A stretch of DNA of 64,000 bases from NCBI RefSeq assembly GCF_006539165.1, contig NZ_BJMM01000031.1, positions 1 to 64,000 of the forward strand, read 5' to 3'. Below are positions 35,947 to 44,409 of this stretch, piece after piece. Below the pieces are notes generated by a model. That model was not told where the DNA came from. It saw only the letters and a program-made list of their open reading frames with translations, and did not search any database. How positions within the stretch are numbered: position 1 is the stretch's first letter; every line of letters starts with the position of its first letter. This DNA is from Streptomyces cacaoi. Lineage in GTDB: Bacteria > Actinomycetota > Actinomycetes > Streptomycetales > Streptomycetaceae. Both the position numbers and the translations under genes were made by a program.

Positions 35947-37686
35947 TCAGCCGCCCGACTGTGTCGGCTCTGCCTTCTGCGAGGTGCCGACGCCGTCCAC
36001 CAGCTTGCGGAACGCGGGCCACGACGGCTTCGGCCGGCCCGGGTACCACAGCTTCTGTGCGGTGGCCGCCAGCGGCAGCCGGATGCCGTCGGCCACCTGC
36101 TCGGGCGTCTGCGCGTTCGCGATGTCGCCCCAGACGGCGAACCGGCCGCCCAGGATCCGGTCGGGCCCGGCATCCTTGGCCGGCACGGGCTTCTTGCCGC
36201 GCACCACGGCCGGCGTCCACTCCTTGTAGATCCGCTCGCCGGTCGGGTACTCGAACTGGTTGGGCTGGCCGAGCACGTAGTACAGGTACTCGTCGTTCAT
36301 GTTGAGCATCTTCCAGCCCTCCTTCAGATACTCCTGCGGCTCGCGCTCGCCGTACTCGGTGCCCGTCCAGTAGGCGACCTCACGGTGCCGGGACGGCTTC
36401 ACGACGCCCTTGCGGTGCATGCCGTCGTTCCACACCTGCGGCATCTTGCCGTGCTTGCGCAGGGTGGCGGCACGGTCGTTGAGCCAGTCGGTCGCCAGGT
36501 CCTGGATACCGGCGTCCTTGCCGTACTTGTCGCGGGCCTTCTTGGCCAGGCCGGGGTAGGTGGCCTCCGGGTCGTCGGCCATCAGCGCCTGGTACTCGTC
36601 GCCGCCGGCGTGTGCGTACCTGCCGGGGAAGAGGTCGGCGTACTCGCCGAGCAGATCGTCGACGATCTTCGCGGCCTTCGGGTCGGAGATGTCGACGGCG
36701 CCCTGCGCGGGCTTGCCCGAAGCGCTGGTCAGCTGGAGATCGGGGTGCGCCTTGATGACGGCGCCGAGGTGCCCGGGCGAGTCGATCTCCGGGACGACGG
36801 TGATGTGCCGGGACTCGGCCAGCTCGATGATGCGACGCACCTGCTTCTTCGTCAGATGCGGGTCGGAGACGACCTCCGGATGGGTGCTGGACTCGATACG
36901 GAACGCCTGGTCGTCGGAGAGGTGCAGCTGGAGCTGGTTGAGCTTGAGGTCGCCCATCTCGCGGATGCGCGCCTCGATCCACTCGGCCGGGTAGTGCTTG
37001 CGCGCGATGTCCAGCATGAAACCGCGCTGCGGCCGGTCCGGCTCGTCGCGGACGGTGCCGTCGGCGAACCGGCCCTGGTCGCGGTAGGTCTGCAACAGGG
37101 TGCGGGTGCCGTAGAAGACGCCGGCGTCGCCGCCGCCGGTGATGGTGATCCGGCCCTTCCGGCTGGTCAGCTCGTAGCTCTCCTTGCCCCCCTTGCCGTT
37201 CTTGCCGTCCCCGTTCCCCGAGTTCCCCGCGTCGCGCTTCAGCTCGATGTCCCAGGCGTGCGCGGGCCCCTTGGCCACCGGGACCTTCAGTTCCTCGGCG
37301 AGCAGCTCGGCCTCGTCCCGCAGTGCGCGGTCGTCGGTGACGACCCGGGTGTACTTGGTGCGCTGCCAGCCGGGGCCGCGTTCCGCCTTCCAGTGCCGGA
37401 CGGCGGGCACGGCGGACGGCGCCGGGCCCGTGCGGTCGGGCCCCTTCGGTCCGGGCACCTTGCTCGCCTCGGGCGTCTTCGAGGCGTTCCCGCCCGCACC
37501 GCCGTCGTCGTCGCCGGAGCCGCAGCCGGCGGTGGCCAGCAGGGCGAGCGCGGTGAGGGCGACGGCGAGGCGGGCCGCGGGGCGGTGGGCCGCGCGGCCG
37601 GACGCGGAGGGCGTGCCCGGGTGCCGGCCCCGGGAACGGAAGGGGAGAACGGGCAGTGGTGACCTGTTTTTTCGGGTTCGTCCCAT
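35947..37686 (-). CDS. GH20 beta-N-acetylhexosaminidase lipoprotein
   Basis: A 579-aa secreted lipoprotein that removes terminal GlcNAc or GalNAc from chitin or peptidoglycan fragments. Lipobox ATAGC near residue 55, then a GH20b domain. The catalytic domain opens with RGFMLDIARKHYPAEWI and has the Asp-Glu pair in HAGGDEYQALM near 360. Substrate tryptophans and tyrosines are present (VAYWTGTEYGE, AQKLWYPG). ATG 37686 has a -10-like TACCTT 6 nt upstream. No clear DasR box was found. The tail ends soon after the barrel. Confidence 0.93.
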   Translation of the reverse strand: MGRTRKNRSPLPVLPFRSRGRHPGTPSASGRAAHRPAARLAVALTALALLATAGCGSGDDDGGAGGNASKTPEASKVPGPKGPDRTGPAPSAVPAVRHWKAERGPGWQRTKYTRVVTDDRALRDEAELLAEELKVPVAKGPAHAWDIELKRDAGNSGNGDGKNGKGGKESYELTSRKGRITITGGGDAGVFYGTRTLLQTYRDQGRFADGTVRDEPDRPQRGFMLDIARKHYPAEWIEARIREMGDLKLNQLQLHLSDDQAFRIESSTHPEVVSDPHLTKKQVRRIIELAESRHITVVPEIDSPGHLGAVIKAHPDLQLTSASGKPAQGAVDISDPKAAKIVDDLLGEYADLFPGRYAHAGGDEYQALMADDPEATYPGLAKKARDKYGKDAGIQDLATDWLNDRAATLRKHGKMPQVWNDGMHRKGVVKPSRHREVAYWTGTEYGEREPQEYLKEGWKMLNMNDEYLYYVLGQPNQFEYPTGERIYKEWTPAVVRGKKPVPAKDAGPDRILGGRFAVWGDIANAQTPEQVADGIRLPLAATAQKLWYPGRPKPSWPAFRKLVDGVGTSQKAEPTQSGG

Positions 37687-37897
37687 ACGAATAAGGTATT
37701 TCCCCTTTCGAATTCACCCCCGTCGGTAATGCGCCGCAGCGAAGTCCCTTCCGGGTGAAAATCGGGACCGGGCACGACGGCGCCGGGGCCGCGCGGCTAC
37801 GGTGACGAGACTCCCACACCCCTTCCGCCCCACGGCCTTCTTCGGCCACCTGTCCAGGGGACCGGCCCCGCCGGAACCCGGCCGACCCCCGGAGCAC

Positions 37898-38590
37898 ATG
37901 AGCCCGTCCACCCCGCACAGCACCGCACTCGCCGCCCCCGGGCACGCCCCGCTGGACAGGCTCAACGCCGCGGATCCGGCCACGGCGTACGCCCTGCTCC
38001 TGGAGTGCTGCGGCAGCGCCGGATGGGCCCGCCGGATCGTCGCCCACCGGCCGTACCCGGATGTGGACACCCTCCTCGCCGCGGCGGACGAGGCCAGCTA
38101 CGACCTGTCGGCGGACGACCTCGCCGAGGCGCTCGCCCGGGAGACGGCCTCCCATCCGCTCGACGGCGAGCCCGGCCCCAGCACCCTGGCCGCGCACACC
38201 GCACTGCGCGCGGCACAGGACGCCTACGAGCAGCAGTTCGGCCACGCCTTTCTGATCTGCCTGGACGGGCATCCGCCGGAGCACCGGCTGGATCACGCCC
38301 TGGCCGGGATCCGGGCCCGGCTGGAGAACGAACCGCACGAGGAGTGGGCCGTCACCGCCGACGAACTGCGCCGGCTCGCCCGCTCCCGGCTGGCCCGCCT
38401 CACCGCCGACGCCACCGACTCCACCGGCACCACCGACTCCACCGGCACCGTCCATGCCCCCGCCGGCCACCCGGCCGGGGCCGCCGGTCACGCCCCCGCA
38501 GCGGTGCCCGCCGGTCGCACATGTGCGGCTGCGTACACCCCGGGGGCACGGCCGCCCCGGGGCCCGGCTGGGCCGTCCGTGCCTGATTGA
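37898..38590 (+). CDS. OHCU decarboxylase-like protein
   Basis: A 230-aa protein resembling 2-oxo-4-hydroxy-4-carboxy-5-ureidoimidazoline decarboxylase, which finishes uricase-generated urate breakdown to S-allantoin. It matches LNAADPATAYALLLECCGSAGWARRI and QFGHAFLICLDG, and ends with an LENEPHEEW helix. The family HPRIG and SxxEQ catalytic stretch reads HPLDGEPGPSTLAAH, so the usual Arg-Ile and Glu-Gln are missing. It may be a non-canonical or inactive branch. A C-terminal tail of about 50 residues is repeat-like (DSTGTTDSTGT). ATG 37898 has GGAG 3-4 nt upstream; GTG 37802 is less likely. Confidence 0.7.
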   Translation: MSPSTPHSTALAAPGHAPLDRLNAADPATAYALLLECCGSAGWARRIVAHRPYPDVDTLLAAADEASYDLSADDLAEALARETASHPLDGEPGPSTLAAHTALRAAQDAYEQQFGHAFLICLDGHPPEHRLDHALAGIRARLENEPHEEWAVTADELRRLARSRLARLTADATDSTGTTDSTGTVHAPAGHPAGAAGHAPAAVPAGRTCAAAYTPGARPPRGPAGPSVPD

Positions 38591-38633
38591 TCACACCTGC
38601 ACACCCCGGGCGAAGGTCCCGACAGGCCGTCGT

Positions 38634-38639
38634 TACGAT
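38634..38639 (+). promoter_or_regulatory. Candidate -10 for the sdh operon
   Basis: TACGAT lies about 105 nt upstream of the sdhC start, in a gene-free leader with good spacing. No strong -35 is visible. Confidence 0.35.
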
Positions 38640-38743
38640 GACGGATGGCCGGTGGACCGTACCCGGCCGGGCCCGACCGACATCTGCGTAACCAACCAGG
38701 AGATGCCGGCAGTCCCCAACATCCGCTCCCGGAGGGTTTTTCC

Positions 38744-39124
38744 GTGCCGGCTGGAACGCTGTACCGCGGCCGGGAAGGAATGTGGTCCTGGGTGGCTCAC
38801 CGAGTCACCGGCGTCCTCATCTTCTTCTTCCTGTTCGTGCACGTCCTCGACACCGCGCTCGTGCGCGTCTCGCCCGAGGCGTACGACGACACTGTCGCGA
38901 TCTACAAGACTCCGCTCGTCAACCTGATGGAGTACGGCCTGGTGGCCGCCATCCTGTTCCACGCGCTCAACGGCCTGCGGGTCATCGCCGTGGACTTCTG
39001 GTCGAAGGGCGCGAAGTACCAGAAGCAGATGCTGTGGACCGTGATGGGCGTGTGGATCGTCCTCATGGCCGGTGCCTTCTACCCGGTGTTGCAGCACACC
39101 CTGCGCACGCTGTTCGGGAGCTGA
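38744..39124 (+). CDS. sdhC: Succinate dehydrogenase cytochrome b556 subunit
   Basis: A 126-aa membrane anchor with three hydrophobic helices. It anchors the SdhAB catalytic dimer and contributes to haem and quinone binding; conserved Ser/Arg in WSWVAHRVTG and His in LFVHVLDTA and LFHALNGLR are visible. GTG 38744 is chosen over the longer frame because GGAGGG lies 8 nt upstream and PAGTLYRGREGMW is the usual N-terminus. First gene of sdhCDAB. Confidence 0.95.
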   Translation: MPAGTLYRGREGMWSWVAHRVTGVLIFFFLFVHVLDTALVRVSPEAYDDTVAIYKTPLVNLMEYGLVAAILFHALNGLRVIAVDFWSKGAKYQKQMLWTVMGVWIVLMAGAFYPVLQHTLRTLFGS

Positions 39125-39130
39125 TGCGTG

Positions 39131-39610
39131 ATGTCGACGACCGAGACGACGGGAACGAGCGAGCCCACGGACGACGTGGCGCTGTTCGACGTGGACCACC
39201 CGGCCCCGGTGATCGAGCCGCCGCGGGCGCGGACCGCGAAGACGCCGAAGTCCACCCGCGGGAACTTCGAGATGTACGGCTGGCTGTTCATGCGGCTGTC
39301 CGGCATCGTGCTCGTGGTGCTGGTGCTCGGCCACCTGCTGATCCAGCTGGTGCTGGACGGCGGTGTCAGCAAGGTCGGCTTCGCCTTCGTCGCCGGCCGC
39401 TGGGCCTCCCCGTTCTGGCAGGTGTGGGATCTGGCGATGCTGTGGCTGGCGATGCTGCACGGCGCCAACGGGCTGCGCACCGTCATCAACGACTACGCGG
39501 AGCGCGACAACACCCGCTTCTGGCTGAAGTGGCTGCTGTACGCCGCGACCGTCTTCACCGTCCTGCTGGGCACGCTGGTGATCTTCACCTTCGACCCGAA
39601 CATCCGCTGA
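39131..39610 (+). CDS. sdhD: Succinate dehydrogenase hydrophobic membrane anchor
   Basis: A 159-aa second anchor subunit. About 50 polar N-terminal residues precede three transmembrane helices, with family residues in WLFMRLSGIVLVVLVLGH and LHGANGLRTVINDY. It starts 6 nt after the sdhC stop. An adjacent GTG (39128) is in frame. Confidence 0.95.
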   Translation: MSTTETTGTSEPTDDVALFDVDHPAPVIEPPRARTAKTPKSTRGNFEMYGWLFMRLSGIVLVVLVLGHLLIQLVLDGGVSKVGFAFVAGRWASPFWQVWDLAMLWLAMLHGANGLRTVINDYAERDNTRFWLKWLLYAATVFTVLLGTLVIFTFDPNIR

Positions 39611-39641
39611 CGTCCCGGGGCTGAAGGCTGAGGTTTTCCCG

Positions 39642-41405
39642 ATGAACAACGTCAAGATCCACAAGTACGACACCGTCATCGTCGGTGCGGGCGGCGCGGG
39701 CATGCGCGCGGCCATCGAGTCCACGAAGCGCAGCCGCACCGCGGTGCTGACGAAGCTGTACCCGACCCGCTCCCACACCGGTGCCGCCCAGGGCGGCATG
39801 GCCGCGGCCCTCGCGAACGTCGAGGAGGACAACTGGGAGTGGCACACCTTCGACACGATCAAGGGCGGCGACTACCTGGTCGACCAGGACGCCGCGGAGA
39901 TCCTGGCGAAGGAGGCCATCGACTCCGTCCTCGACCTGGAGAAGATGGGTCTGCCCTTCAACCGCACCCCGCAGGGCAAGATCGACCAGCGGCGGTTCGG
40001 CGGGCACTCCCGCAACCACGGTGAGGCGCCGGTGCGCCGGTCCTGCTACGCGGCGGACCGCACGGGCCACATGATCCTCCAGACGCTGTACCAGAACTGC
40101 GTCAAGGAGGGCGTGGAGTTCTTCAACGAGTTCTACGTCCTCGACCTGCTCCTCAACGAGGAGGAGGGCGTCAAGAAGACCGCCGGTGTCGTCGCCTACG
40201 AGCTGGCCACCGGCGACGTGCACGTCTTCCGCGCCAAGGCCGTCGTCTTCGCGTCGGGCGGCAACGGCAAGTTCTTCAAGGTCACCTCCAACGCGCACAC
40301 GCTGACCGGCGACGGGCAGGCCGCCGCGTTCCGGCGCGGACTGCCGCTGGAGGACATGGAGTTCTTCCAGTTCCACCCGACCGGCATCTGGAAGATGGGC
40401 ATCCTGCTCACCGAGGGCGCCCGCGGCGAGGGCGGCATCCTGCGCAACAAGGACGGCGAGCGCTTCATGGAGAAGTACGCGCCCGTCATGAAGGACCTCG
40501 CCTCGCGTGACGTCGTCTCCCGCGCGATCTACACCGAGATCCGCGAGGGCCGCGGCTGCGGTGCCGACAAGGACCACGTCTACCTGGACCTCACGCACCT
40601 GCCGCCGGAGCAGCTGGACGCCAAGCTGCCCGACATCACCGAGTTCGCCCGCACCTACCTGGGCATCGAGCCGTACACCGACCCGGTGCCGATCCAGCCG
40701 ACCGCGCACTACGCGATGGGCGGCATGCCGACCAACGTGCGCGGCGAGGTGCTCCTCGACAACGACACCCCGGTGCCGGGCCTGTACGCGGCCGGCGAGG
40801 TCGCCTGTGTGTCCGTGCACGGCGCCAACCGGCTGGGCACCAACTCGCTGCTGGACATCAACGTCTTCGGCAAGCGCGCCGGTATCGCGGCCGCCGAGTA
40901 CTCCGCCACCGCCGAGTACGTCGAACTGCCGGACGAGCCGGCCAAGTTCGTGCTCGACGAGATCGAGAACCTGCGGGACGCCACCGGCAACGAGCGCGTG
41001 GTGGAGATCCGCAAGGCGCTCCAGGAGACCATGGACAAGAACGTCATGGTCTTCCGTACGGAGCAGACGCTGAAGGAGGCCGTCGAGGAGATCGGCCAAC
41101 TGCGCAAGCGGTACCGGAACATCAGCGTCCAGGACAAGGGCAAGCGGTTCAACACCGACCTGCTGGAGGCCATCGAGCTGGGCAACCTGCTCGACCTGGC
41201 CGAGGTGACGGCCGTGTCCGCGCTCGCCCGCAAGGAGTCGCGCGGCGGTCACTACCGCGAGGACTTCCCCAACCGCGACGACGTCAACTTCATGCGCCAC
41301 ACGATGGCGTACCGCGAGGTGGGCGACGACGGTGCCGAGTCGATCCGGCTCGACTACAAGCCGGTCGTCCAGACCCGCTACCAGCCGATGGAGCGTAAGT
41401 ACTGA
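39642..41405 (+). CDS. sdhA: Succinate dehydrogenase flavoprotein subunit
   Basis: A 587-aa FAD protein that oxidises succinate to fumarate. It has the FAD motif VIVGAGGAGMRAAIE, the covalent-FAD His in RSHTGAAQGGMAA near 50, the active-site HPTGI (near 245), the catalytic Arg region LASRDVVSRAI, and the capping motif HGANRLGTNSL. Third gene of the operon, 31 nt after sdhD. Confidence 0.97.
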   Translation: MNNVKIHKYDTVIVGAGGAGMRAAIESTKRSRTAVLTKLYPTRSHTGAAQGGMAAALANVEEDNWEWHTFDTIKGGDYLVDQDAAEILAKEAIDSVLDLEKMGLPFNRTPQGKIDQRRFGGHSRNHGEAPVRRSCYAADRTGHMILQTLYQNCVKEGVEFFNEFYVLDLLLNEEEGVKKTAGVVAYELATGDVHVFRAKAVVFASGGNGKFFKVTSNAHTLTGDGQAAAFRRGLPLEDMEFFQFHPTGIWKMGILLTEGARGEGGILRNKDGERFMEKYAPVMKDLASRDVVSRAIYTEIREGRGCGADKDHVYLDLTHLPPEQLDAKLPDITEFARTYLGIEPYTDPVPIQPTAHYAMGGMPTNVRGEVLLDNDTPVPGLYAAGEVACVSVHGANRLGTNSLLDINVFGKRAGIAAAEYSATAEYVELPDEPAKFVLDEIENLRDATGNERVVEIRKALQETMDKNVMVFRTEQTLKEAVEEIGQLRKRYRNISVQDKGKRFNTDLLEAIELGNLLDLAEVTAVSALARKESRGGHYREDFPNRDDVNFMRHTMAYREVGDDGAESIRLDYKPVVQTRYQPMERKY

Positions 41406-41520
41406 TGCTGCATTCTTCCGGGGCGCACTCCCCGAACCCCCGGCCGGAGGCGGCACCGTCCGTCTCCCGGCGCGCACCGATCGGCATCCTCGCTCACCCG
41501 CACGGCGTCAGGAGGAACGC

Positions 41521-42300
41521 GTGAGCACCGCAACGCTGGACAAGAACGACGCCGCCGGGCCGGTGGACTCGGCGGAGAACAGCGCCACGCACCTGATCAC
41601 GGTCACGCTGCGGATCCGCCGCTTCAACCCCGAGGTCTCCGCCGACTCGGACTGGCAGGACTTCACGCTGGAGATCGACCCCAAGGAGCGGGTGCTCGAC
41701 GCGCTGCACAAGATCAAGTGGGAGCAGGACGGCACGCTCACCTTCCGCCGGTCCTGCGCCCACGGCATCTGCGGCTCGGACGCCATGCGCATCAACGGGC
41801 GCAACCGGCTGGCGTGCAAGACGCTGCTGAAGGACATCGGCCCGGACAAGCCGATCACCGTGGAGCCGATCAAGGGGCTCACCGTCCTCAAGGACCTGGT
41901 GGTCGACATGGAGCCGTTCTTCCAGGCGTACCGGGACGTCATGCCGTTCCTCGTGACGAGCGGCAACGAGCCGACCCGTGAGCGCTACCAGTCCCCCGAG
42001 GACCGCGAGCGCTTCGACGACACCACCAAGTGCATCCTGTGCGCGGCCTGCACCTCGTCCTGCCCCGTCTTCTGGAACGACGGGCAGTACTTCGGCCCGG
42101 CCGCCATCGTCAACGCGCACCGGTTCATCTTCGACTCGCGCGACGAGGCCGGTGAGCAGCGCCTGGAGATCCTCAACGACCGGGACGGCGTGTGGCGCTG
42201 CCGCACCACGTTCAACTGCACGGACGCCTGCCCGCGCGGTATCGAGGTCACCAAGGCCATCCAGGAGGTCAAGCGGGCGCTGATCACGCGCCGGTTCTGA
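41521..42300 (+). CDS. sdhB: Succinate dehydrogenase iron-sulfur subunit
   Basis: A 259-aa protein with three clusters: 2Fe-2S ligands in RRSCAHGICGSDAM and NRLACKT, and the 4Fe-4S and 3Fe-4S ligands in CILCAACTSSCPVFW and FNCTDACPRGI. GTG 41521 has AGGAGG 5-6 nt upstream; the longer open frame reaches into sdhA. It lies 115 nt after sdhA and is followed by a very strong terminator. Confidence 0.96.
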   Translation: MSTATLDKNDAAGPVDSAENSATHLITVTLRIRRFNPEVSADSDWQDFTLEIDPKERVLDALHKIKWEQDGTLTFRRSCAHGICGSDAMRINGRNRLACKTLLKDIGPDKPITVEPIKGLTVLKDLVVDMEPFFQAYRDVMPFLVTSGNEPTRERYQSPEDRERFDDTTKCILCAACTSSCPVFWNDGQYFGPAAIVNAHRFIFDSRDEAGEQRLEILNDRDGVWRCRTTFNCTDACPRGIEVTKAIQEVKRALITRRF

Positions 42301-42316
42301 CACCGCCGCGTCCGCC

Positions 42317-42364
42317 CGACGGCGCCGGGCCCGCCTCTTTTCCGGGGCGGGCCCGGCGCCGTCG
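42317..42364. terminator. Perfect 19-bp hairpin after sdhB
   Basis: 42317-42335 pairs perfectly with 42346-42364 over a 10-nt loop containing TCTTTT. It lies between the convergent sdhB and sialidase genes and probably serves both. Confidence 0.85.
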
Positions 42365-42447
42365 TCGTGCCGGAGCGGTTGCGGTGCCCGGCGCGGTCGC
42401 CGTTCCGGGTGCCGTTGCCGCGCCGGGCGCCCGGCCGGTGGGGACGC

Positions 42448-43911
42448 TCAGTCCAGATGGTCGCGGCTGAGCCGGGCGAAGTGGATGCCGCCGGTGTCGC
42501 CCACCTCGTACAGATCGCCGATGGTGCCGTCCCGCAGCACGGCGAGGGTGGAGTACCCGGCCGGGCCGGACTTGACGACGGCCTGCCGGGGCCAGCTCGC
42601 GCCGTCGTCCTCGCTCAGCCGCAGGGTCAGTTCGTTGCGGCCCGAGGTGGTGGCCGTGTTGCTGAACAGCGCCGTCCGCGTCCGGCCCGGGGTGCCGGCG
42701 GCCGGTTCGAGGAAGGAGATCTCGTCGCCGTTGTTGCCCGGGTCGGGCAGCGCGGCGGCGCGGGTCATGGCGGTGAACGGGCCCTCACCGTCCGGCGAGG
42801 TGGCGTAGTAGCGGGCGCCGCCGCTGTTGTGCCGCATGTTCTGGACGATCTCGCCGGTGGAGCGCTGCACGGCCTTGCTCTCGTTGACGTCGGTTCCGGC
42901 GGCGGCACCGGCCCGCCAGGTCTTCCCGTGGTCGTCGCTGACGAGGTTGCCGGTGCGGGTGGTGCCCTTGGTGTCGCGGTGGACGACGGGCTGGAGCAGC
43001 CGTCCCGTGTCGGTCTGGATGCCGTGCCCGGACGAGGCGAACTGGTTCTTCCAGTCCGGCTGCCGGACCTGCGGGGTGACGTCCACCGGCTCGGACCAGG
43101 TGGCACCGTCGTCGTCGCTGGTCATGTACATCAGCCGCTGGCCGCCGTCGGCGGGGTTCTCCTCGAAGAAGCCCGTGCCGGGCCGGCCGTGGTTGTAGAA
43201 GAGGAAGACGCGGCCGGTCTCGCGGTCCACGAGCAGGCTGCTGTCGCCGGTGCCGGAGTCGGTGCTCCCGGCGTGCGCGACGATGCGCGGCTCGCTCCAG
43301 GTGGCGCCGTTGTCGGTGCTGCGGCGCAGCCCCACCTGGATGTTGGCGGGCAGATCGGAGCTGCCGTCGACGCGGGCGTCCGCAGCGGCCAGGATCGTGC
43401 CGTCGTTGGTGACGGCCATCGCCGGGATGCGGACCGACTTGGCCGTGCCGTCGTACTCCTTGCCGTCGGCGCCGAGCAGGCCCCGGAAGACGGTGTCGGT
43501 GCCGAACAGCCGGGTGGTGTTCAGCTGCGGGGTGCCCTGGGCCAGGCCGCAGTCGACGGTGCCGCTCTCGGTGCGCCGGAAGCCGCCGGGCGCGGTGGTC
43601 TCCAGTGTGTAGTGCGCACCGGCCGGGCGGGTCCACTCCAACTGGCCGCTGCCGCCCGCCGGTACCTCCCGGGTGTAGCGGTGGTCGCCGTCGGGTCCGG
43701 TGACGGTGAAGGTGCGCGCGCTGTCCGAGCGGTTCTCCAGGATGAGCTGGAGCCGGCCGTCCGAACAGTGCACGGCGGTGCGCGCGGCGAGCTGCGGCGC
43801 CGCGGCGGCACCCGCCCCGCCGTCCGCCGCGACCGCCGCCGGCGCGAGGGCCGTCGCGGCGGCCGCCAACACGGTGCAGACGGCGAGGGCTCTTCTCCGG
43901 GGTGCGTGCAT
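42448..43911 (-). CDS. Secreted GH33 sialidase (exo-alpha-sialidase)
   Basis: A 487-aa exported hydrolase with a Sec signal peptide (about 29 residues, ending PAAVAA). An N-terminal beta-domain (about 40-120) precedes the six-bladed propeller. RIP (VRIPAMAV, near 160) carries the first catalytic Arg. ADARVDGSSD supplies the acid Asp, and Asp-boxes recur as STDNGATW, SDDDGATW, SDDHGKTW and SEDDGASW. The substrate would be a terminal sialic acid or Kdn. The promoter at 44344-44372 carries an overlapping palindrome, leaving a repeat-bearing leader of about 425 nt. Only sialidase in the window, 17 kb from the nonulosonate cluster. Confidence 0.92.
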   Translation of the reverse strand: MHAPRRRALAVCTVLAAAATALAPAAVAADGGAGAAAAPQLAARTAVHCSDGRLQLILENRSDSARTFTVTGPDGDHRYTREVPAGGSGQLEWTRPAGAHYTLETTAPGGFRRTESGTVDCGLAQGTPQLNTTRLFGTDTVFRGLLGADGKEYDGTAKSVRIPAMAVTNDGTILAAADARVDGSSDLPANIQVGLRRSTDNGATWSEPRIVAHAGSTDSGTGDSSLLVDRETGRVFLFYNHGRPGTGFFEENPADGGQRLMYMTSDDDGATWSEPVDVTPQVRQPDWKNQFASSGHGIQTDTGRLLQPVVHRDTKGTTRTGNLVSDDHGKTWRAGAAAGTDVNESKAVQRSTGEIVQNMRHNSGGARYYATSPDGEGPFTAMTRAAALPDPGNNGDEISFLEPAAGTPGRTRTALFSNTATTSGRNELTLRLSEDDGASWPRQAVVKSGPAGYSTLAVLRDGTIGDLYEVGDTGGIHFARLSRDHLD

Positions 43912-44409
43912 GGGGTTCCTCTCGTGTGGGTGTGCGTCTGGGTGGATGTGGATCTGGGTGGACCTGGGTGTGGGTGGATGTGGGTGTGGGTGGATGTGGG
44001 TGTGGGTGTCCGTTCCGGGCGTGGTGTCCGGTCCGGTGGCGGGGTGTTGCGGGCTCCGGCGGCGGGCCGGGGAGCCGCCGATCCACCGGGCGGGGGTCGC
44101 ACGCCGTGCCCCGGTGCGCCGACCGGGGCCGGGCGGGACCGGGGCTGTGCCGAAGCCTGGACATCAAAGGTGAACAAAAGGGGCGCAACTCGCGGAAAGG
44201 GGTGAGGTGTCGGCGGACGCGAGGGCCGGAGTGCGGACGCGGACGCGAGGTGGGGGCGGCATGGGCGGAGCGGTCCTCTCCGCGTGGCGGCCGGGCGGAA
44301 GGCGGTCCGACACGCATGACGTCAGACGTCTTATGCGTGAGGGACCCTAGGGACGTGCATGACAGGCGTCAAGGGATCGTGCGCCGGGCCGGGCTGCGGC
44401 CCGGCGGAC
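43912..44409. other. Sialidase leader region with tandem repeat
   Basis: This 498-bp gap contains a GTGTGGGTGGATGTGG-based tandem repeat at about 43925-44010 (C/A-rich on the transcribed minus strand), the sialidase promoter and its palindrome. No credible small ORF is present in the leader. Confidence 0.65.
44312..44372 (-). promoter_or_regulatory. Sialidase promoter with overlapping operator
   Basis: On the minus strand TTGACG (44367-44372), a 17-bp spacer and TAGGGT (44344-44349) form a near-consensus promoter. Beginning at the predicted start of transcription is an inverted repeat at 44312-44338: ACGCAT-GACGTC-A-GACGTC-TT-ATGCGT, whose 13-bp core is perfect. The likely regulator is the GntR protein encoded immediately upstream. 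Confidence 0.75.

Noticed and set aside
32968..37662. 1564-residue open frame on the plus strand
   Set aside because: It is antisense to the sigma-linked, sigma and GH20 genes. Composition is Arg/Pro/Gly-rich and no domain is visible; it is a high-GC shadow. The same applies to long frames at 553-2442, 8002-10371, 10263-14905, 45251-49135 and 53637-55631.
37640..37720. DasR box upstream of the GH20 gene
   Set aside because: AGTGGTGACC only partly resembles the known DasR site, lacks the central CTAGA, and lies inside the coding region.
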